The notes under the pieces are model-generated. The model made no database searches. It was not told the origin of the DNA and saw only the letters and a list, made by a program, of their open reading frames with translations. Source: Diadema setosum (taxonomy: Eukaryota; Echinodermata; Echinoidea; Diadematoida; Diadematidae). From it: a stretch of DNA of 64,000 nt. Below, in pieces: positions 23,466 through 36,768 of this stretch; within the stretch, counting starts at the first letter, position 1; every line of letters begins with the position of its first letter. Made by a program: the position numbers and the translations under genes. Location of the stretch: the NCBI GenBank assembly GCA_033980235.1, contig CM067075.1, forward strand, positions 26,111,061-26,175,060, read 5' to 3'.

Positions 23466-24351
23466 TTTACACGTGCATCACTAACAAGTCGAGGAAATGT
23501 GCACCACAAGTCATATACCAAAGTGTCATTTTTGGGCAGAAAAATGCGAAAAATTAGCACTTTTTTAGAGACCAAATTCTCTTTTTTGGAGGCAAAGTTT
23601 CGATTTTATTTTCACAGGTTTATCCCAGTAAAACCCAAAATAACTATTTGAACATTGCCATTTAATATTGAATAGTTTCTCCCTCAATTTGCTGTATAGA
23701 TTTAATTATTTGATGGCTTCTGAGGCGAGATATTGCGATTGTCCTGCAACACTTCCCCAGCGGTTTTGCGTACACAAGCTGTTTACTTTATGCAATTTAG
23801 GCTTCGAGGTCATATCCATGTACAGTGTATATGCTTTTGGCGAGTCAATTGCACTGTGTTGCTGCGCCTGATTATTTACCTGGTAGTTGATTTCTATCAT
23901 ACATCTAGATGACAGCTAGCCTCTGTGGTAAGGGAATTTATAATCGATTATATCTTTTGATAAAACGGGGCTCAGTTCTGTCATCAATGTGGGGGTACAA
24001 ACTCCTAGTGAAAATATTAAACACCTCATCCTTTAATCTTGGTAATACACAAGAAATTAAAGCCTTGAAAAGCAGTGAGTAATTAGGTCTTTGCCATTCA
24101 GCTGATTTGCTGAATATCCTACTCCTTCATGTTCTGTGTTCATTGTATGAGAATATTTACCTTGTGTGTGTGTGTTTGTGTGTGTTAAGGGATCACATTT
24201 CGGTGATTAAGCAAATATTTGTATTTGATGAGTGCACTGCTGATCGGCTTTTTCATTTTAGCTTGAGACCAGCTGCTGTTTTCAGAGAATTGCAGGGGTG
24301 AAGACGAAATGTTCATGATATGTGATTTTATCTTTTTTTTCCCCCCACCAG

Positions 24352-24920
24352 ATAGAACACTATGGGTGAGGAGCAGAAGGCTAAATTCAACGATTATGAG
24401 GTGGACAGTGTAGTCTTCAGTCAAGGCACTGGTGCCCCCCTGCCGACTGTCCCGCTGCCGAGTGTCCCCTCCCAATCGCTGCCTTCTCAGGGCAAGCAGG
24501 CCTTGCGCAAGTTCAGCATTCCTCAGCCTCTGACGGGAAATCCCTCTCTGTGTGGCAGCGTGTTGGCCCGGGATGGCCCCAGAGGAGGGGAGGAACAGGC
24601 GCGCTCGACAAGAGGTCCGCGACCTCTGACCGTCCATTATCCAGTGAGGGGTGTGGACGGGCATGACGACAGAGCAGCGAGGAGGGCCGAGGGTGCCAAA
24701 AAGTACGCCCAGACTGGTATAGACACGCTCCTCGAAATAGTCCACGAAGTTCTGCACGAGAACAGCGAGCTGCGGGCAGAAAACGACCAGCTGCGAGAGC
24801 GCGTGGCCGTACTGGAACGCTTGCACGGGAAGGCACGTGAGCAGAATGACATTGGGGCAATGAATCCAGAGAAACACCCGGCGTCTGGTGACACAAGAAG
24901 GATGCCTGAACGGCCAGGAG
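24352..24920 (+). CDS. Gene B exon with start codon: disordered N-terminus and coiled coil
   Basis: The exon opens after the pyrimidine-rich acceptor CCCCCCACCAG. An in-frame TAG at 24353-24355 precedes ATG 24362, which has A at -3 and G at +4, so this ATG is the start and an upstream non-coding exon is required. Residues 22-48 are Pro/Ser/Gln-rich (LPTVPLPSVPSQSLPSQ). Residues about 118-162 form a heptad-patterned coiled coil (TLLEIVHEVLHENSELRAEN, then DQLRERVAVLERLHGKARE). Donor GTAAGC at 24921, phase 1. The minus-strand ORFs over this exon are shadows. Confidence 0.82.
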
Positions 24921-27900
24921 GTAAGCCTCTGTTTTGATATGAACTGTAACAGGGGCTAAAGTGATGTACAATGTTCATACTGGAGCAAAGGATTTTAAAG
25001 GAAACTAAAACCCAAAGAGCAATGCGGAGTGAGTGAAAGCAGCAACATTAGTAGAACGCATTAGTGAAAGTTTAAGGAAAATCGCACAATTGATGCAAAA
25101 GTTATTAATTTTTAAAGTATTGGTGTAGTAATCACTTGATAAGGAGACTACTAGAGATAGAGTTCATGACGTCATGTGTGGACAACAATCATAAATGGGA
25201 AAATATGAATAGAATCCCACAAGAATTAATTTTTCACAAAAATGACACATTACATGTACATCAACTTGATACTGACATATGTAATGGGTAGTAATTATTC
25301 CCTCTGCTTTCTGAAAGCGGTTAGTCAAGTGCTCTTACATTACGCTAGAAAAGTGAAAGCATGTTGAATTTTTTTAAATATTTTCTTTATATTGTTGGCC
25401 ACACATAGGCTGGAATTCACGAAGGTGGTACAAATGAAACCATGGTTTAAGCCATGGACAAAAACCATGGAGCGCCAAGTGTCGCATGGAGTATTTCGTT
25501 ACGAAATCAGTCATTTTGTCGACGAATTGACAAATTTCGTAACGAAATATTCTGTGCGACACTTCATCATCAAAAGTCATCATCATCACCATCAAAAGTG
25601 ATGTATTTTTGTATTCAATTGCTCAGACTTGAGATGGCAAAACAATGTATGTCAAAAACTCATGAGTCACATATTTCAGTTTGTTTTAGTGTAATCTAAC
25701 TCTGAAACAAATCTTGAAATCAGAACACAGTCTGTTACTGAGATATGACGCCCCCTCCCAGTGGGAATTGTTTTAATTTTGCTGGTAAAGCGACGCAAGC
25801 TTTGATACGCTTGCCCCTTCTCAACACGCGTCGTACATGAACTTGGAAAAACAATGTATCTACAGGTGAGCTACATGAAATACACTGTTTTGCCATTACA
25901 TGTTTATACAGTAATAGGCTGCGTACCACACGTGGACCGCAGAACCGTATGCAGAATGATGTACGTGTGCCATTGACGAGACTTACATTGTTTTGCTAAG
26001 TCAGTTGATGCGGTATTAACAACGTATGTTTTTATCTGTGCAGATTATTCTTAGAAATAAGGGGTCTAGTAAAATGAGTTTGCATGAATTGTTAATGCCG
26101 CTGCTCCTTTTAGGGTAAGATATGAAGTAGTAAACAAAAGTAGAAAGAACTCTAGATTTACTGGAAAAAAGGGTTACATGTAGATATATTGTTTTGCCAT
26201 CTTATGGCCACGCTGCTTCAGTTTAATGCATATCACTGTGTCATGAAGACACATTCAACTTTGAATTCTACAGCCTTCCTATTTTAGACTTTTTTTTGCT
26301 GTTCAAAACATTGACATTTTCTTCATCTTTAATACTTCACTCCATTATGCAAGCAAGCCATTATGAATATGGTGTGGAATTGTACTCTAAGGGGGGTATT
26401 GTGGCACAAGCCTCATGGTTTTTCCAACATGTTTCATCCTGTTTCATATCATACATGCATCCATTATGGAAAAGGAGAAAGTCATCCTGTAATGTGATTC
26501 AATATCTTTAAACCCGTGAATTCTTATTACATCATGTGTTATGTCACATGTGCTTATCCTCCATGAATTATGCCTCGTTCAGCCTCTTGGAATTATGAGT
26601 GTCTGTGCAGTATGCATATCAACAGGAATTAAAAATACAGATAATAATCCAGCAAAAATTTAATGATTTTTCTTTGTCTTGTTCTAAAATGCCGTAGATG
26701 TCATCTGGCACTCTTTCAAACAGTACTTATTTTTTTCTTCTGATGTTGATACTATTTGTTTAGAATATTTTGCGAGGACGCAGCCTATACAAAGTAAAAT
26801 GGCGCCCCCATAGCATCATTGCATCAAGTAGCTCTCTGCAGTTTGAATTTAAGCAGATGCAAAAATAGCCCAGAACCGACGCAAGGTCAATTCTTATAAG
26901 AAAATGTGCACGTGCACAAAGCAGGTTTTTTTTTTTTTTTTTTCTTTTTTTTCTTTTTTTTCCTCTGAACATTAGAGATGATTGCCTTTGTTCTGTACAT
27001 CATTTGCATTTTGTAAACTTTGCCTCATATGGTTAATTTTGCTTTTGTTTCATGGTTTCCAATTTGAAATCATTTTCCATCTTCTGTGTTTCAGGAGATT
27101 TGCTAGGTAAACAAGGAGCGGGGAATGAGAAGCTTGCAAAGCCGATGCAGACAGAGTCGATGGGCAACGCCAACAGTGGCCACAACACCCGACAGGGCCA
27201 TGGCCATGGCAACGGTAACAGCGCCCGGGGAGGCGGAGACTCCGGCGGGATGGCAAAACAGACGGACTCCGTCGGACACGCCGTGGTGGACAAGCCGATG
27301 ATCCAGTTGCACAAGGAGAAGCTGGAAGGAGAAGGAGGAGGAGGAGGGGGCGAGGGGGAGTGGAGCGAAACCAGCAGGCTGCTTCAGGAGGAGACTGGAC
27401 GCGGGAGGACGGGGTCGGGAGGAAGGGCTAGCAGGGGAGGAGGTGCAGGAGGAGGGGCGAGAGGTGGAGGAACTGGAGGGAGAGGTGGAGGGCGAAATCA
27501 CGGACAGTCAGACATCAAGGTGGGTTGCAAAGTGGATTTCATTCCTTTCGTGTTCTACTGATCATGCTTCGAATACTGTAAACGTCAATATTTTTGCGCA
27601 ATTAAGTTTTCATGCTCAGTGACTCAAAAAATTTTCTATACCCGACATCTACAGTAATCCCTGTGTGTCATATTTTCTGCATATGGCTGTCTACAGAAAT
27701 GATTATTTGTTTTGTAATATGCACCAGTCCAAGTACAAGGTAGGGAATCCCATTTGCATGCCTCAATTGAAGAGTTGTATAAATACAGTGGTATGTTGAA
27801 GAGAGTATCATTTTAGAAACTCCCATAAAGTATTGAAAGTGGAAGGTAACATTTAGTACAGTTTTATTGACCGTTAGATTTTGAATTGAATTTTTTTCGG

Positions 27901-30900
27901 GGCTCACCGTAAATTCCAGTACATTACTAGGCTACCTTTGCAGACCCATGCACTGCATGTGTGCCCATCATGTATATTTTGTGAAGAAAGTTCATCAAAA
28001 CTTACAAACATTTCTCTATGATACATTCTTGCCACACACTCTATATGTTATTACATCAGCCCTTATATTTTTAGATTTGTGTTTATAGATAAAAAATACA
28101 GAAGACTGCAACAAAAAGGCTTAAGTGTGGCTGACACACAGAACTACTGAGTAGTTGAGTTTTGTGCATTATTCAAATTGTAGATAACTGTTGACTTCCA
28201 AATTTCTCAGCAGTGGCCTAAACAAGTCCCATGAGGTTCATATTTAATGTTTTGCTGCATTTTGGAAGGTCTGTATAAGGTATCCCCTACCTTTGAAATT
28301 TTTTGTTTGGTTTGTTTTTAATGGCTCTAAAGGAGACATTACGTTTTCAGATTGTCCATCATCCTTCTCTGTCCGTCTGTCTGTAATTGATTTCGTGGAC
28401 AATGTAACTTTAGAACTATTTGAGGTAGCCAAATGAAACTGGCATATGAATGTACAGTTTGTATGAGTGCACAAAGCTTTGCCCATCAACGTCATGGGTG
28501 CACATGCTCAAGGTCATAAGTCAAGGTCAAATTCTAAGATTTCACTTCTTCCCTGTATCTCTGCAATTAGCAACTACTGATTGCGCCAACACGAAACTTT
28601 GCAGGTAGTGAGTCTGGGGTGGTATTCTGTAAGGATCCTAGGACAGCTCTCGCTCCTAAATACGCGATTGGTATTCTGTAACACCGCGCGTAGGAGGAGA
28701 AATAGGATGGTGACGTCAGGGATCCTTATTTCTCTCCCAGCTTAGGATAGGGGCGTAACTTGATATGTTAATTAGATGTAATTAGATGTTAATGAGATCT
28801 TAAGATAAGTGGTATTCTGTAAGCACAGTGTAGGATCAAGTTTAGGAGCAAAAATAAGGATAGCCCCTAGGCAATCTTTCTCTGGCGCTTTATGCCGGGC
28901 TATTGCGTATATAGGCCATACTGACGACCTACTGTCTCTTATTTTGTATGTTCATGAACAAGAAAATAAATACATGAATCGTATAACAGAGTTATCTGTT
29001 CCTCTCATACTGAGGATTCTAAAACTGCAGTCTATAATGTTCGAAACAATTGTATTCTTTATCTAGCTGGTATGTGTTTATTTGTTTGTTATTCGCCATT
29101 TTCAATTCAATTCACACTTCATTTTATTCGGCACAAAATAAATCAAAAGTATATTATGTACACAATAACAACAAAAACTATTATCATAATCATTAATATT
29201 GTAACAATGATAATCATTATTAATATTATTATTATTATTATTATTATTATAATTATTATTATTATTATTATTATTATAATTATTATTATTATTATTATTA
29301 TTATAATTATTATTATTATTAATATTATTATTGTTGTCATTATTGTTGTTATCATTATTATGTTCAGCGTCGGCCCGAACGTCATGCGGACGCAGTGCAA
29401 GTAGCCTACCTTCGCCGCCCACATTACGTGACCCTCGAAGTCGTTGCTATGAAGATCTAGTAACCAAAGAAAAAGAAACGTACGCAGTGCGCTTATAGGT
29501 CGCGTGTAGAATATGAAGAGTACTAGTAACGCAACGATCCATACGCACACATTATTGTTAAGACGTACGTATAGTGTGTGACGCAACCCGGTAACCTAAC
29601 AGTCTATGTGCATGGGTTAACTTTTTTTTTTCAAAATGTAGTGAACATACGTGTTTATAAAAGGATGTCATGGAGCTATAGTAGCTCCATGTTTATATAT
29701 TTGTTTAATCTATCAGTAATCTCCTTTATTTATTGTTATCATTGCCCGGCATGTAAGTCTATACTACCATAAAGACAGGGGAGAGCTAGCTGGGTGAATT
29801 AAGTGGGACCAAAAATTTGATTTGATTAATTTTCTCGAATAACTTTCTGATATTTAGAATGGGGCACACATGTTAAATCGGACCCAAAGACTTTAATGCT
29901 AGCCACATAACGGGTTGCTACGCTTTATTCCTGTAAGTGTCGTATTTGTGTTGTCTTTGTTTGTTTTTTTCCTGGGAGAAATGGAACATTGGTTTGGTTT
30001 AAGTGGGACAAACAGTAACTATAAGCAAGACATTATTATTACAAGCATATCGATCATAGAATAATGTGAGCGCATGTGTGTGTGTGTGTGTGTGTGTGCA
30101 TCTATTATTATTATTATTTTTTATATTTAAGAAAATCTTATATATTTTATGATAACTTTGAATTAAGGGCGAAGTTTGGCATGCAGTGATGATATCCCAG
30201 TTTACCCCAACATCCTCCAAAAGTTCAAAATTTGAGCTAATTTCTGCAAAAACTTTAAATGCAAATTAATGGAACTCGTAAGGTGTACATTTATTATGGT
30301 GGGCTAAGTGCGTGCTAAAGCTTTGATAATCGAAATTGTATTCTTAAACACGTTCTGTAAAATTAGACTGACAATACATTTTTAACTCCTCGCGCAGTAG
30401 AGCTGCGTGAAGTGCACTCTTGATTAATGTAGATCTTGGGCGCGCATTGCGTAAAATTAGCCAGATGATTGGCTTATAGATACTGCGTCGGGCGTGTCCT
30501 GTCTTTCCTCATTAATATTCATTATTCATAAATGACTGTCCTAGGATAGGCTTAGGACAGGCTTACAGAATACCGATTTTGCCTGTCCTAAGGGTATCCT
30601 ATTTTCTGTCCTACGCGCGCTCCTAGGATCGAAATAAGGATCGCGCTTACAGAATACCACCCCTGGTGTATACAGACTAGCAATATGTTAATCAAATGCA
30701 TATTCATGCAGGCGCAGACTTATGTCCAGAAAAAAATCATAACCCTTTCCCATGGTAGACTCAAACAGAAAAACTCACATATCTCGAAAGATACATCAGC
30801 ATTTTTGCCCAAAAATCATATGAAGGATGATATATCCATATCAGATATTATGTGTGAAGTTTCAAGGGATTTGGTGGAAAAATAAAGGAGATACAAGGAG

Positions 30901-33900
30901 GTGAACTTTCGAGATTTTTTTGTCCTTCCCTCCTTATCAGTGAGTTAATTGCACCGTATCGCCGGGGCTGTGTAAGACTTTGTTTATAAATACATTTATT
31001 ACTAGACATTGATTCTCTGAAACTTTTGTGCCATTACTTTAAGAGCAAGGGTCAATTTGGGGAAATGTTGGGGCGCTGAAATTCCACTAGTTTCTCCATC
31101 TTCCTTAAGTGCCTCAGAGTATCATCATGAAACTAGGTATGTGCATGTACATACATTGGACAAATGTTATGTGATGAACATATTGCTCTGTATTGTTTCT
31201 GATCCCCTTGCTAGGTACTGGTCCCCGCAGACTGCGGAAACTTCCTCGCAGACCACATCTCTGCCACCGACATCAGCGCATTGTTGATGGACCTTGGCCT
31301 GTCATTTGTACAAGTGGAGGACCTCCGGTCCAAGCACCAGCTAAACCTGCGCGAGATGAGAGTGGAAGGCATCATTGCAGCCCTGTTGAAGCTGCCCCAT
31401 AATGAGCTGCTGCCACGCCTAATAGGGGCGCTGATAAATAGAGGGCTGAGGAGGCAAGCTGAACTCTTCTGTGAACATTTTGGCCTCGACTTGGTGTTGA
31501 TATCAGATCAGTGCAGGGGTAAGTGGTTCCATCCTCCCCCCCACCTCCTCCCATCCCATCTTCCGTGACCCTCCTTTCCCTTTTTTTCTGCTTCTATTCC
31601 CTATTCTCATAGGGATCTTTTGCGTGCATGAGTTGTGACTCCTCCATGCACGGGCACAGGCAAGCACTCAACATCGTGTATTGTTTGTCAAATCAGCACA
31701 ATAATGATAGGGTGGTAATTTTTTTAGTTGTTTTGTGTGCATCCAAATCCATATGACGCGGGTTCAATTCCTGAGGCTACTAGCTGAGCAATGTTGTATG
31801 TAATCATACTGTCCCCTCTGCTAAGAGGCAAAACAAACAAACAAACAAACTTGTGTGTTTGCCCATTAAGTGTTGTGGGAATTTAGCTGCACGAGTTTTC
31901 CTCTTCTAATTACTAAATTAGCATCTCTGATTTTCACTGCATATTGTACTGTATACGCCTTATACATAGCAAGTCTAAATTTTCGCAAATCAGGACTTCC
32001 CGCCAATTTCGCGAGTGATAAAATTTGTGATTGTGGAGTACAATGAATACCGAACAGAGAAATACATGCATGCACGTGACATTCACGTAGGAATCAGAGT
32101 TAGTATTTTTGTGTGTTTAAATTCGCGAATAGCACCTGATTTGCGAAATTCACAAAAATTAAAAACCTCGCAAAATATTCGGCATATACAGTATCCGTTT
32201 CCCATAGACAACTGCCTGAGTATAGACAGTACTGGTCTTCAACAGGTTAGGCTTGCTCATAATCAGAAAGAAATTTACAAAATAATTAATGATTTGAGGG
32301 ACATACAGGAAATTCAATCTAAGTCTATTCTAAAAATATGTTGTCAAACCATGAGAATCATATTGATATTCTGCAACTTGTTAGATGCTTTTGAAAATTC
32401 TGTATTTGAAACAAGCAATTATAAATGAACAATACGGGGCTCAAATAGAAGGTGATCATTTGCTATGCCTTATGAAAAAAGACAATAACTAGTGAAATCA
32501 GATATACGTGTACAACTATGTATGTTATACTTTGAAAAGTAAGTCTATAAAATCAAGATAACTGCCTGTCTGTCAATTGTCATGAAGATCTCCACTGAAA
32601 AATAAAAGAAGAAAATTGTCATTCAGCATGAAATGAAACACCAGTTATGTTGTTTTCTCCTCTTGTGTAGGTCCATCGTCAAATTCACAGCGAGTTGCAG
32701 GTAAGTCCACAGCTACATTTAGTTCTCAGCCTCAACACCAAATTTCTTACATGGAAAATTTGCTGATTGGAAGTGGTAGTGTTACGACCAAAATCACTCT
32801 GAGAATGATCGCACAAAAAAAAACAATCAACTAATGTTCAGGCGGTTTATTAACAGCGATATTGTGGGTACAGACTCGTAATCGGTTTTCACATCAGTAC
32901 AATAATGATCAATAGAAACAATTACAAATCAGTAATAGAATCACTTACATATTATGTTATCAAGTAATCCTTTGAAAATGTTCAGATACGATGTTCGATG
33001 CACCGATGAATGATCCTTGACGCACCGATGAATGATTCCTCCGACGTAACTCCAAAGGCACAGGTTGCATTAATCCACAGTATAAATCCGGGGTAAAATC
33101 AACGATAGATGTCCACAGCGAAACGTGTAAAATCCAGACGTTATGACGACCACGTCCAGTTGATGCGTTGAATGATGATTCACTTTATAATGTCCAGCGA
33201 GGAATCCAGCCCGTCACAGCTTTGCCGTAATAATGTCCGTTGACATTAAAATATGGAGTCTATCTCCACCGTAGGCAAATTAATTCTCTGCAGGCAAAAT
33301 ATCTCCCAGGCCTTATCTCCACAAACACAGTTTGTATAGCAGGTCAGCAGGTAACACAGGACTGACTATAACAAGTCGCTTCAGAGCTAGAAGTGACGTA
33401 ACTCTCAGAGCAGAGGTGTTGGGTACTCTGCCTACCTCAGAATTTCTCCTGCTTATATACTATCCATTCACCCCTTTCTAGTACATTCTGTAATTTTCTC
33501 CAACCTGGGGCCACATACCTGAACATACTAGCAAGTCCAAATTCCAGGAATCCTGGATGACTCACTGCCTAACTATGTGCATAACCTCATTGCCAAAATT
33601 AACTACCAATCACATTGGGCTACAGGGGCAGTGCCTCACTCAGCCAGCACTTCCCAGAATTTTCTGGAATGGGTTAAATCATTCTAGATTGAGTGAGCTA
33701 TAAGGCCAAAAAAAAAAAAGTGTTTGTTTGCCCTTAATTGTCAAAACCCAAGAGGGTCGGTAGGTCGTTTTTTTTTTTTTTTTTTTTTTTTTTTTTGTTA
33801 ATTCAGGGTACCCTTTTTTCCATGTCAATGCACTCAAAACTCCAAGAGATTCATTCAAATTTACGTCTTGCCAGGCCAGGGCCCGGTACGCGAGGCAGAA

Positions 33901-36734
33901 ACGCTCACTGACAAACACTAAGAACGTTCATCTTTGTTAAATTTTGCAAACAGCTCCAAAAAAGTACCTTCCAGTGAGATGCTGGCAACTGAACTCCAAA
34001 CAGTTTTGGTGCCATGACAGCTGGTAACGGATGCTGCAAAAGTAGCCATCTTGTGAAGGACTGCACACTAACCCATTTTTTCTGCCGGTCCGACCTGTCT
34101 CTGTCGGACCGGTAAATGCCCCGTTTACCACTTTTTACAGGTCCGAACAGAAAATTTACCGGTCAACAACGACAACATAAAAAAAAACATTAAATGACTT
34201 GCAAACTTATTTCCTTGTTTTTTATGGATGTACCCCCCCCCCCATGTACATTTTACAGATTAATTTTTTTTTAAACTTGCATTATCTATTGCACAAGAAA
34301 TTTAAAGACAGGAAAAAATTAGAATGTTTGTGAATTAGTGTAAAATGGTAATGAACAAAATCAGATTGTATCAAATGCGTTTGTGACTTTTTCTAAACAT
34401 CAGCGCACGAACTCGCTGCGTATATCTGCTCTTGGTGGTCAGTTGGATTGCGATGATTTAATGAATTATTTTAGCTGTGATATTTTCTGATGCACGCGAT
34501 ACAAGGGGTTCTTTATTTTTCTCCCGATAATCTCTTCGCATTTGTGCATGCGTTCTTGAAAGGTACACGACATGCAGGGCCGAATTCGCAACCCTTTTTG
34601 CGCCCATTTCCACCTCAAATATAAGCGGGATTGTGACGATTTCATAAATTACTTCGGCTGTAATATTTTACGATGCACGCGCCAAAAGGGGTTGAAAATG
34701 CGTCCTTTATTTTTTCCCGATAAACTCTCCGAATTTCGTAAGTGCGTTCTTAAAAGATGTACCACACGGCCGCATTCATGATACTTTTTTGCGCCTATTT
34801 CTACCTGAAATGTCAGCGGGATTGTGACGATTTCATAAATACTTCGGATGTAATCTTTTGTGATGCACGCACCAGCTAGAATGGTTGAAAATGCGTTCTT
34901 TATTTTTATCCCCCTATCATCGCATTCCGTAAATGCGTTCTTAAAAGATATACGACACGGCCAAAAATCATGATTCTTTTTGCGCCTATTGTTTCCTCAA
35001 ACTTCAACGGGATTGCGATGATTTTATGAATTATTATTCGGCTGTAATCTTTATGATGCACGGGCCAAAAGGGGTTGAAAATGTGTCCTGTATTTTTCTC
35101 CCTATAATCTCTTCGCATTTCGTACATGCGTATACGACACGGCCGAATTTACGATCCTTTTAGCGCCTATTTCTACATCAAATATCAGCGGGATTGCGAT
35201 ATTTCGTCAATTATTTCGGCTGTAATCTTTTGTGATACATGCACCAGAAGGGTTGAAAATGCGTTCTTTATTTTTCTCCCGATAATCTCTTCGCATTTGT
35301 GCATGCGTTTTCAAAACTATACACTGCATCAGGGCCGAATTCGAGATTCTTTTTGCGCCTATTATTGTTTACTCAAATTTCAACGGGATTGCGAAATTTT
35401 CATGAATTACTACTCGGCTGTAATCTATATGATGCAAGCGCCAAAAGGGGATGAAAATGTGTCCTTTCCGCGTTCTTAAAAGGTATACGACACGGCCGAA
35501 TTCACGTTCCTTTTTGCGCCTATTTCTACCTCAAATATCAGCGGGTTTGTGGCGATTTCATTAATTACTTCGGATGTAATCTTTTGTAATGCACGCACCA
35601 GAAGGGTAAAAATGTGTTTTTTTATTTTTCTCCCGATAATCTCGTCGCATTTGTGCGTGCGTTTTGATAACCAACACGGCATGCAGGACTGAATTCAAGA
35701 TCCTTTTTGCGCCTATTATTTCCTCAAATTTCAATGGGATTGCGTTGATTTCATGAATTTTTATTCGGCTATAATCTTTTATGATGCACGTACCAAATGT
35801 GTCCTTTATTTTTTTTTTTTTCTCCTCTATAATCTCTTCGCATTTCGTACATGAGCTTTTGAAAGGTGTACGACGCGGCCGGCCGAATTTATGATCCTTT
35901 TTGAGACGATTTCTACCTCAAATATGTAAGCGGGACTGCGATGATTTCATGATTTTTTTTTCTTCCTAGTATTATCTCTTCACATTTTGTGCATACGTTC
36001 TTAAAAAGTACACGGAAGGGCCGATTTCGTGATCCTTTTTGCGCCCATCTTCATTGTGAGATCATTCTGAACGAATGAAAATATTCATTTGTGAAATGAC
36101 TGTGTAAAATGAAACTGAACGCAATCAGATCCATTTACTGTATCGCTGAATATCGAATATGTTTTTACTTTTCTAAAAATCGACACAAGTAAATTAGTTC
36201 TAACATGTCAACTGCCACGCTGCTGCGAAGCCGGGGACGGATCGTGAGTAAAATGACCCAGAAATGCGTGCGCTTCTAATTCTATCAATGCTTGTTGTCT
36301 GGCATGACCGCCGATCGCAAGCTCCTGCAAACGAAAAGCAGTTACACTGTACATGCTTTGCATTGCATGGCATGGCAGTGCGTGAGCAGCGCCAATGCGC
36401 AAGCTAGCGCGACTACTGGTCACCAGTGTGCAGCCCTGTACTAAGTGCACAATATACGTATGCATTGATTGGATTTCGTGCGCGTGCACGCATGTGAGCC
36501 AAAAAGGTAGCTACATTGTAGCATGCAATGCATGCTATAAAACGTAGCCTGTGGACCGACGCGGCCCGACCACAATTACGACGGGTCGATCAGATGAAAA
36601 AAAAAAAAAAAAAAAAAAAAACATTTTTAGACTTTTTTTTATTCTTTCTCTAGCTTAAAATGGATAATTTTGGGTTTAAAACCATTCACAAATTTGTAGA
36701 AGATGAAATTTGTGGAAAAAAATAAACTTGAAAG

Positions 36735-36768
<34 letters not shown>

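Larger units (their letters stand above)
24921..27094 (+). other. Gene B intron 1
   Basis: 2.2 kb intron. It contains a 3'-truncated M1 MITE (24995-25395), a hairpin (25478-25563) and one member of a repeat pair (26762-26975, sharing GCGAGGACGCAGCCTAT and AAAATGGCGCCCCCATA with 59640-59835). No further exon seen. Confidence 0.75.
27520..31214 (+). other. Gene B intron 2
   Basis: 3.7 kb intron carrying an interspersed repeat (28320-28615), a 2 kb TIR element (28616-30663), and the rest of the interspersed repeat after it. No exon seen inside. Confidence 0.75.

Noticed and set aside
24185..24978. Minus-strand ORFs of 113-230 residues across gene B exon 1
   Set aside because: They are antisense shadows of a GC-rich coding exon; the plus strand has the start context, coiled coil and matching splice phases.
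27033..27501. Minus-strand Pro/Ser-rich ORFs over gene B exon 2
   Set aside because: They are complements of the Gly/Arg-rich coding sequence.
29072..29586. Long ORFs of Ile (plus and minus) and Asn over the ATT tract
   Set aside because: They are translations of an (ATT)n microsatellite inside a transposon and have no other protein-like content.
34430..36060. CRISPR-like array because of regularly spaced repeats
   Set aside because: Units are adjoining ~185 bp satellite repeats, with no short identical repeats separated by unique spacers, and the DNA is eukaryotic.
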